The notes below the pieces were generated by a model, which worked only from the letters and a program-made list of their open reading frames with translations, searched no databases and was not told the origin of the DNA. From an uncultured Prevotellaceae bacterium (GTDB taxonomy: Bacteria; Bacteroidota; Bacteroidia; Bacteroidales; Muribaculaceae): DNA of 26,059 nt. Made by a program: the position numbers and the translations under genes. This document shows positions 22,831 through 26,059 of this stretch, in pieces. Every line of letters starts with the position of its first letter. Position 1 is the stretch's first letter. Where the stretch lies: assembly GCA_905210415.1 (NCBI GenBank), contig CAJLWM010000028.1, positions 1 through 26,059 on the forward strand, in the 5' to 3' direction.

Positions 22831-23223
22831 ATGTCAGCCCGCACCCGCTCAGTGATATTGTGTGTAGCCGCGGCCATCGCATTGCTCTGCTTTATAGCCG
22901 TGTATACGATGTTCGACCCAAGCACGTCGCACCTATTTCCGCGCTGCATATTTTATCAACTCACCGGACTAAAATGCCCCGGTTGTGGCTCACAACGCGC
23001 CATACATGCCCTGCTCTGTGGCAACATCATCGAAGCCATACGCTTCAACGCCATGCTCGTGGCATCACTGCCACTACTGGCGCTGTATGCCTACTGCGAG
23101 GTATGCCGTCTGAGACACCGCACCAACGCCCTTTGCCGCAAGATAAACTCCCCCACGATGGCTTGGAGCATCTTCATAATCATCCTCGCCTGGTGGACCC
23201 TGCGCAACCTTCTCAACCTCTAA
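22831..23223 (+). CDS. DUF2752 small membrane protein
   Basis: A 130-residue protein from ATG 22831, 1 bp after the GYF gene stop. The upstream ATG at 22801 lies inside the previous gene and is not preferred. It has a hydrophobic N-terminal segment (VILCVAAAIALLCFIAVYTM), the DUF2752 signature CIFYQLTGLKCPGCGSQRAI with the CPGCG cysteine pair, a second segment around MLVASLPLLALYAY and a third near WSIFIIILAWWTLRNLLNL. DUF2752 proteins are often paired with GYF/dispanin-like proteins in Bacteroidota. The CxxC may bind metal or be redox-active, but that is conjecture. Confidence 0.88.
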   Translation: MSARTRSVILCVAAAIALLCFIAVYTMFDPSTSHLFPRCIFYQLTGLKCPGCGSQRAIHALLCGNIIEAIRFNAMLVASLPLLALYAYCEVCRLRHRTNALCRKINSPTMAWSIFIIILAWWTLRNLLNL

Positions 23224-23237
23224 CATCCACCCAAACG

Positions 23238-23253
23238 CCTCGTTTTTTTGAGG
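23238..23253 (+). terminator. Possible hairpin terminator with poly-T loop after DUF2752
   Basis: CCTC (23238-23241) pairs with GAGG (23250-23253) across a T7 loop. The T-run sits in the loop rather than after the stem, so it is a doubtful terminator. It resembles the T-loop hairpin at 17095-17117. Confidence 0.35.
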
Positions 23254-23287
23254 GATATAAATTCTAACTATGCATATGGCGCCTGTC

Positions 23288-23713
23288 TTGCGATGGTGCA
23301 AAAGCTTATGACTATCTTTGCTGGCACAGGTGCTTTGGTGCCTACTGCGAAACTTCAGAAGTGGTGAAGATGGTGGGCGAATATGGGTTGAGCCATCGCG
23401 TGACGTATATCACATTCTCTATGGAAGCCACGCTCGAGTTTGTGAAATGCGCTCCTGAGGGCACTGAGGTGTATCATCTTGGTGGCAATTGGACTTCCAT
23501 GCAACTCAAAGCAGCAGGTTGCGCTGGCCTTAATTATAATATAGGTGTGATGCGCAATCATCCTGAATGGATAGAGCAGTGTCATAGAATGGGAATGAAA
23601 GTGAATATCTGGACCGCTAATACACCCGAAGATTTGCAATGGTGCATCGATGTCGGTGCCGATTTATTACAACCAACGAGCCAGAGTTGCTGCAGCAGAT
23701 GCTCGCCAGGTGA
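23288..23713 (+). pseudogene. Internally deleted and frameshifted GDPD paralogue
   Basis: The region 23285-23325 is homologous to the promoter of the intact GDPD gene (25063-25100), including the TATCTTTG -7 box (23313-23320). The N-terminal half, including signal peptide and HRG catalytic motif, is missing. From about 23355 the sequence is again homologous to the intact gene's 3' half, roughly 75% identical in protein (KMVGEYGLSHRVTYITFS, MQLKAAGCAGLNY, GMKVNIWTANTPEDLQWCI). Near 23670 one base is lost relative to the paralogue (ATTTATTACAACC against CTTTATCACCACC), shifting the last ~15 codons. The old frame resumes as TNEPELLQQMLAR and a TGA at 23711-23713. The 145-residue frame reaching 23798 is the frameshift product. 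Without the active site it should be non-functional. Confidence 0.82.
23313..23320 (+). promoter_or_regulatory. Relict -7 box of the deleted GDPD copy
   Basis: TATCTTTG with TTG at 23288-23290 as a possible -33. It aligns with TATCTTTG at 25091-25098 before the intact GDPD gene. Confidence 0.55.
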
Positions 23714-24023
23714 CGGGATTATTTACCGTTTTGAGGCACACATAGATATGCAGTTGCCATTGGAATGTGCAAAGCCTTCCACTGAACGGGTAAAATAGGG
23801 TATAAAAACTCAAAAATAAACCACAATTTGGTATATTTTTCTTTTGTTTGTATGTTTATCAATATATTTTTCGCAATTTCTTAAGATTTTCTTTAGAATT
23901 GTTGCACGAGTAAAACTTTTTACTACCTTTGCAACGTGCATTAATAAATGCACTTACTTGCAACTTGAAAGATAAATGGAGATATTTACTCTGAAAACTT
24001 ATAACCTATAAAATTGTATTAAT
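23714..24023. other. Intergenic region upstream of the LRR gene
   Basis: The stretch is AT-rich and contains a strong promoter at 23902-23931 and a ~85-nt leader. The GDPD remnant ends before it. Otherwise I see nothing in it. Confidence 0.6.
23902..23931 (+). promoter_or_regulatory. Promoter of the LRR surface-protein gene
   Basis: TTG (23902-23904), a 19-bp spacer and TACCTTTG (23924-23931). It closely resembles the tRNA-Pro promoter, suggesting high expression. The leader TATAACCTATAAAATT precedes the start codon. Confidence 0.85.
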
Positions 24024-24974
24024 ATGACAAATTATTTACTTAAATCAAGTGTAAAAGCGTTGCTTTTGCTCGTCGCTTCTGTCACATCGTTAAGCGCTTT
24101 TGGTATTGTTCAAGAAGTTACCTACAATGGCGTGAAATACAAATCAGATAAGAAAGTTACTTATCTGAAAGTGGTAGCAGCTCCTTACTCTGGCGATATC
24201 GTAATCGCTTCAAGCGTGGAAGTTTTAGGAGAACAAATTCCTGTAACCGAAATTGGCAGCAGTGCTTTTTCTGAATGTGACGATTTGATATCTGTGACAA
24301 TTCCTGAGTCGGTTAAAAAGATTGGTGACTATGCATTCGACTCATCAACAAAACTCAAGACAGTGAATATGGGCAATGGCGTAGAATCTATTGGCCACTG
24401 GGCTTTCCGCAACTGTTACGAACTCGAAAACTTGAAATTATCAGAAAAGTTGAAAACTATCGGCAACTATTGCTTCGACAAAAACCTTAAGCTGACCGAA
24501 GTGACTTTGCCAGCATCGCTGACCAACATTGGTGGTTATGCGTTTGAGGGCAACCCACAACTCAAGACCGTTTACTGCCTTGGCGCTGTGCCTCCAGCTG
24601 TGAAAAAGGGCTACTTGGACGGCGAAGAACTCTATACTATCTTCGACGACAACGATTATGGCGATCGCGTGCTCTACGTGCCTGCAGGCAAGAAGGACGA
24701 CTATAAGTTGACTTACGGTTGGAATCAGTTTAAGGACATACGCGAGATAGAATCAGGCATCTCTGCCAACGAAGTTGCTCAAAAGCAAGTGGAAGTTGCT
24801 CCTTATGGCAAGAACGCTATCGTGGTGACTGCTGCTGAAGCAATGACCGTGAGAGGTTATGACATCATGGGTCGCGCATTGTTCGTAAAGAACGTTGAGG
24901 CTGGCCAAACAGTTATCGACAACGTTAATAGCGGCTTGATAATCGTAGCTGGTCAAAAGGTGGTAGTAGAATAA
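24024..24974 (+). CDS. BspA-like leucine-rich-repeat (LRR_5) secreted surface protein
   Basis: A 316-residue secreted protein. The signal peptide is roughly 1-27 (LKSSVKALLLLVASVTSLSA). Residues ~70-190 hold about five LRR_5-type repeats of 22-24 residues, e.g. VTEIGSSAFSECDDLISVTI, VKKIGDYAFDSSTKLKTVNM, VESIGHWAFRNCYELENLKL, LKTIGNYCFDKNLKLTEVTL. These are the 'I.....AF..c..L..v.lp..' repeats of Treponema/Bacteroidales BspA proteins. A cysteine-bearing cap follows (YCLGAVPPAVKKGY). Residues ~255-316 form a short beta domain ending NSGLIIVAGQKVVVE, similar in shape to type IX secretion C-terminal domains (GYDIMGRALFVK, VIDNVNSG). Such proteins often bind host glycans or matrix. It lies between the two GDPD loci and has its own strong promoter and terminator. 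Confidence 0.9.
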   Translation: MTNYLLKSSVKALLLLVASVTSLSAFGIVQEVTYNGVKYKSDKKVTYLKVVAAPYSGDIVIASSVEVLGEQIPVTEIGSSAFSECDDLISVTIPESVKKIGDYAFDSSTKLKTVNMGNGVESIGHWAFRNCYELENLKLSEKLKTIGNYCFDKNLKLTEVTLPASLTNIGGYAFEGNPQLKTVYCLGAVPPAVKKGYLDGEELYTIFDDNDYGDRVLYVPAGKKDDYKLTYGWNQFKDIREIESGISANEVAQKQVEVAPYGKNAIVVTAAEAMTVRGYDIMGRALFVKNVEAGQTVIDNVNSGLIIVAGQKVVVE

Positions 24975-25003
24975 TAGAAATTAGAAATACTATGTAAATT
25001 GGT

Positions 25004-25052
25004 GGCACCGATGCTCCACAGATAGTGGCGTGTCGGTGTCTCTGCTTTTTTT
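25004..25052 (+). terminator. Terminator after the LRR gene
   Basis: GGCACCGA (25004-25011) pairs with TCGGTGTC (25033-25040, one G-U). An inner CCAC/GTGG stem lies within it and a T-run follows (25045-25052). Confidence 0.8.
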
Positions 25053-25090
25053 AAGCAAGAAATTCTCGTGGTGATGCAAAAGATTATGCT

Positions 25091-25098
25091 TATCTTTG
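25091..25098 (+). promoter_or_regulatory. -7 box of the GDPD promoter
   Basis: TATCTTTG with a poor -33 (TCG in place of the TTG seen at the aligned position of the relict copy). The flanks GTGATGCAAAAGATTATGCT align with the relict copy, where TTGC is kept. Confidence 0.55.
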
Positions 25099-25170
25099 TT
25101 GACGCGTGACGTCAAGACGTGCGCATTGCCGAATGGTCTAAGGAAGTAAATTTTATAAATATAATAAGCT

Positions 25171-25929
25171 ATGAAACGAATCTTATTTGTGATGATGGCT
25201 GTGGTGTGTGGCGTATGCGCATATTCTCAGTCGAAGGTGGTGGCTCACCGTGGTTATTGGAAAACCGAAGGCTCGGCTCAAAACTCTATCCGTGCGCTTG
25301 TTAAGGCCGATTCTATCGGTTGCTGGGGCTCGGAGTTTGACGTGTGGATGACAGCCGATGGCAAGTTGGTGGTCAATCACGATGCTACAATCGACGGCGT
25401 GGTGATAGAAAAGAGCACCGCGAAGGAAGTTTTGGCAAAGACCCTTGCCAATGGCGAACATGTGCCAACTCTCGAAGCCTACCTGAAGAAGTTCAGCGAA
25501 TTGCCAAATATAAAGGTGGTGTGCGAACTCAAGAGACACAGCGACAAGAAGCATGAGGCAAAGGCTGTGAAAGATATTGTGAAGATGGTGCGCAAATACG
25601 GCTTAAGCGACCGTGTGACCTACATCACATTCTCTAAGCAGGCCACCCTCGGATTTGTGAAGCATGCCCCTAAAGGCACCGAGGTGTATTACCTCAGCGG
25701 CGACTGGACTCCAGAGCAACTCAAGGCGGCAGGTTGCGCAGGGCTCGATTACAGCCTCGGCACAATGCGCAAGCATCCTGAGTGGATTGGCGAATGCCAT
25801 CGCTTGGGTATGAAGGTGAATATCTGGACGGTGAATAAGCAAGAAGATTTGCAGTGGTGCATCGACGGCGGTGCCGACTTTATCACCACCAACGAGCCAG
25901 AACTGCTTCAGCAGCTGCTCGCCAAGTAA
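25171..25929 (+). CDS. Secreted glycerophosphodiester phosphodiesterase (GDPD)
   Basis: A 252-residue protein with a signal peptide (1-~20, MKRILFVMMAVVCGVCAYSQ), so probably periplasmic. GDPD TIM-barrel motifs: HRGYWKTEGSAQNSI (H26-R27-G28), the acidic pair SEFDVWMTADGKL (E55, D57), VVNHDATIDG (H70), VPTLEAYLKKFSELP, IKVVCELK (E118 region), and the conserved end MKVNIWTVNKQEDLQWCI and GADFITTNEPELL. It hydrolyses glycerophosphodiesters to glycerol-3-phosphate and an alcohol; Bacteroidales homologues may release phosphate or alcohols from phospholipid or host debris. Length fits the family. A decayed paralogue with homologous promoter lies at 23288-23713, so the pair arose by duplication with the LRR gene now between them. 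Confidence 0.92.
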   Translation: MKRILFVMMAVVCGVCAYSQSKVVAHRGYWKTEGSAQNSIRALVKADSIGCWGSEFDVWMTADGKLVVNHDATIDGVVIEKSTAKEVLAKTLANGEHVPTLEAYLKKFSELPNIKVVCELKRHSDKKHEAKAVKDIVKMVRKYGLSDRVTYITFSKQATLGFVKHAPKGTEVYYLSGDWTPEQLKAAGCAGLDYSLGTMRKHPEWIGECHRLGMKVNIWTVNKQEDLQWCIDGGADFITTNEPELLQQLLAK

Positions 25930-26010
25930 ACCCAAATCGGGCATTAGGCCGTAGATGTGGTGATTTTTCTACTGCTTGGAGTCTTTCAAGTCCTAATAAC
26001 CGAATTGGGG
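25928..26010. repeat. Inverted repeat at the end of the GDPD gene
   Basis: ACCCAAATCGGGCATTAGG (25930-25948) and CCTAATAACCGAATTGGGG (25992-26010) are inverted copies matching at 15 of 19 positions across a 43-bp spacer. The left arm overlaps the GDPD stop codon and matches sequences at 7386-7405 and 15776-15794. Confidence 0.7.
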
Positions 26011-26059
26011 TAAAACGACGTGTGAAAATATTCACGGCGGTTGTGACGAAGATGCCACA

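Noticed and set aside
1..26059. CRISPR array, rRNA, insertion-sequence transposase, phage genes
   Set aside because: No regularly spaced repeats, no rRNA core sequences and no transposase or integrase motifs were found on either strand.

Overview
The window looks like chromosomal DNA of a gut Bacteroidales bacterium (Muribaculaceae/Prevotella/Bacteroides-like; genus not determinable by eye). The signs are a SusC/SusD outer-membrane pair, Bacteroidota promoters (-33 TTTG or TTG, 19-21 bp spacer, -7 TAnnTTTG), start codons without clear Shine-Dalgarno sites, lipoproteins with acidic residues after the cysteine, a BspA-like LRR protein, and several secreted glycosidases and hydrolases.

Layout. 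1-599 (-): a membrane-anchored GT2-like protein, cut by the window edge. 731-805 (+): tRNA-Pro(GGG) with a strong promoter and terminator. 940-1434: a frameshifted small gene flanked by 19-bp direct repeats. 1613-1885 (+): an HU protein. 1970-2821 (+): a DUF115/GT42-like protein. 2820-3915: a repeat-rich patch holding a higBA toxin-antitoxin pair between two copies of a structured ~85-bp repeat. 3920-12950 (-): a secreted GH29 fucosidase, a small secreted protein, a lipoprotein and a susC-susD operon. 13477-15777 (+): a PnuC-type vitamin transporter and a GT2/LPS-kinase-like fusion. 15872-20455 (-): a ROK sugar kinase, a GH20 hexosaminidase and a Wzx-like flippase. 20656-21977 (-): thyA-folA. 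22101-23223 (+): a GYF/CD225-dispanin protein with a DUF2752 partner. 23288-25929 (+): a decayed GDPD copy, a BspA-like LRR surface protein and an intact GDPD paralogue.

How it fits together. Fucosidase, hexosaminidase, SusC/SusD and a ROK kinase fit a life on fucosylated and GlcNAc-containing host glycans (mucin or milk oligosaccharides), although they occupy several transcription units and no dedicated regulator is visible. The GT2-like proteins, flippase, GT-kinase fusion and DUF115 protein point to surface-polysaccharide or LPS work. thyA and folA form the dTMP/folate cycle.

The strongest leads are: the GT2-kinase fusion; the duplicated hairpin repeat around higBA, whose two stem arms change length together; a short repeat (about AAACCCAAATCGggCATTA) that starts inside the stop codon of two genes; the paralogous GDPD pair, one copy internally deleted but keeping its promoter; the GYF-dispanin/DUF2752 pair; and a shared AATAACCAAAA-like leader motif before several start codons.
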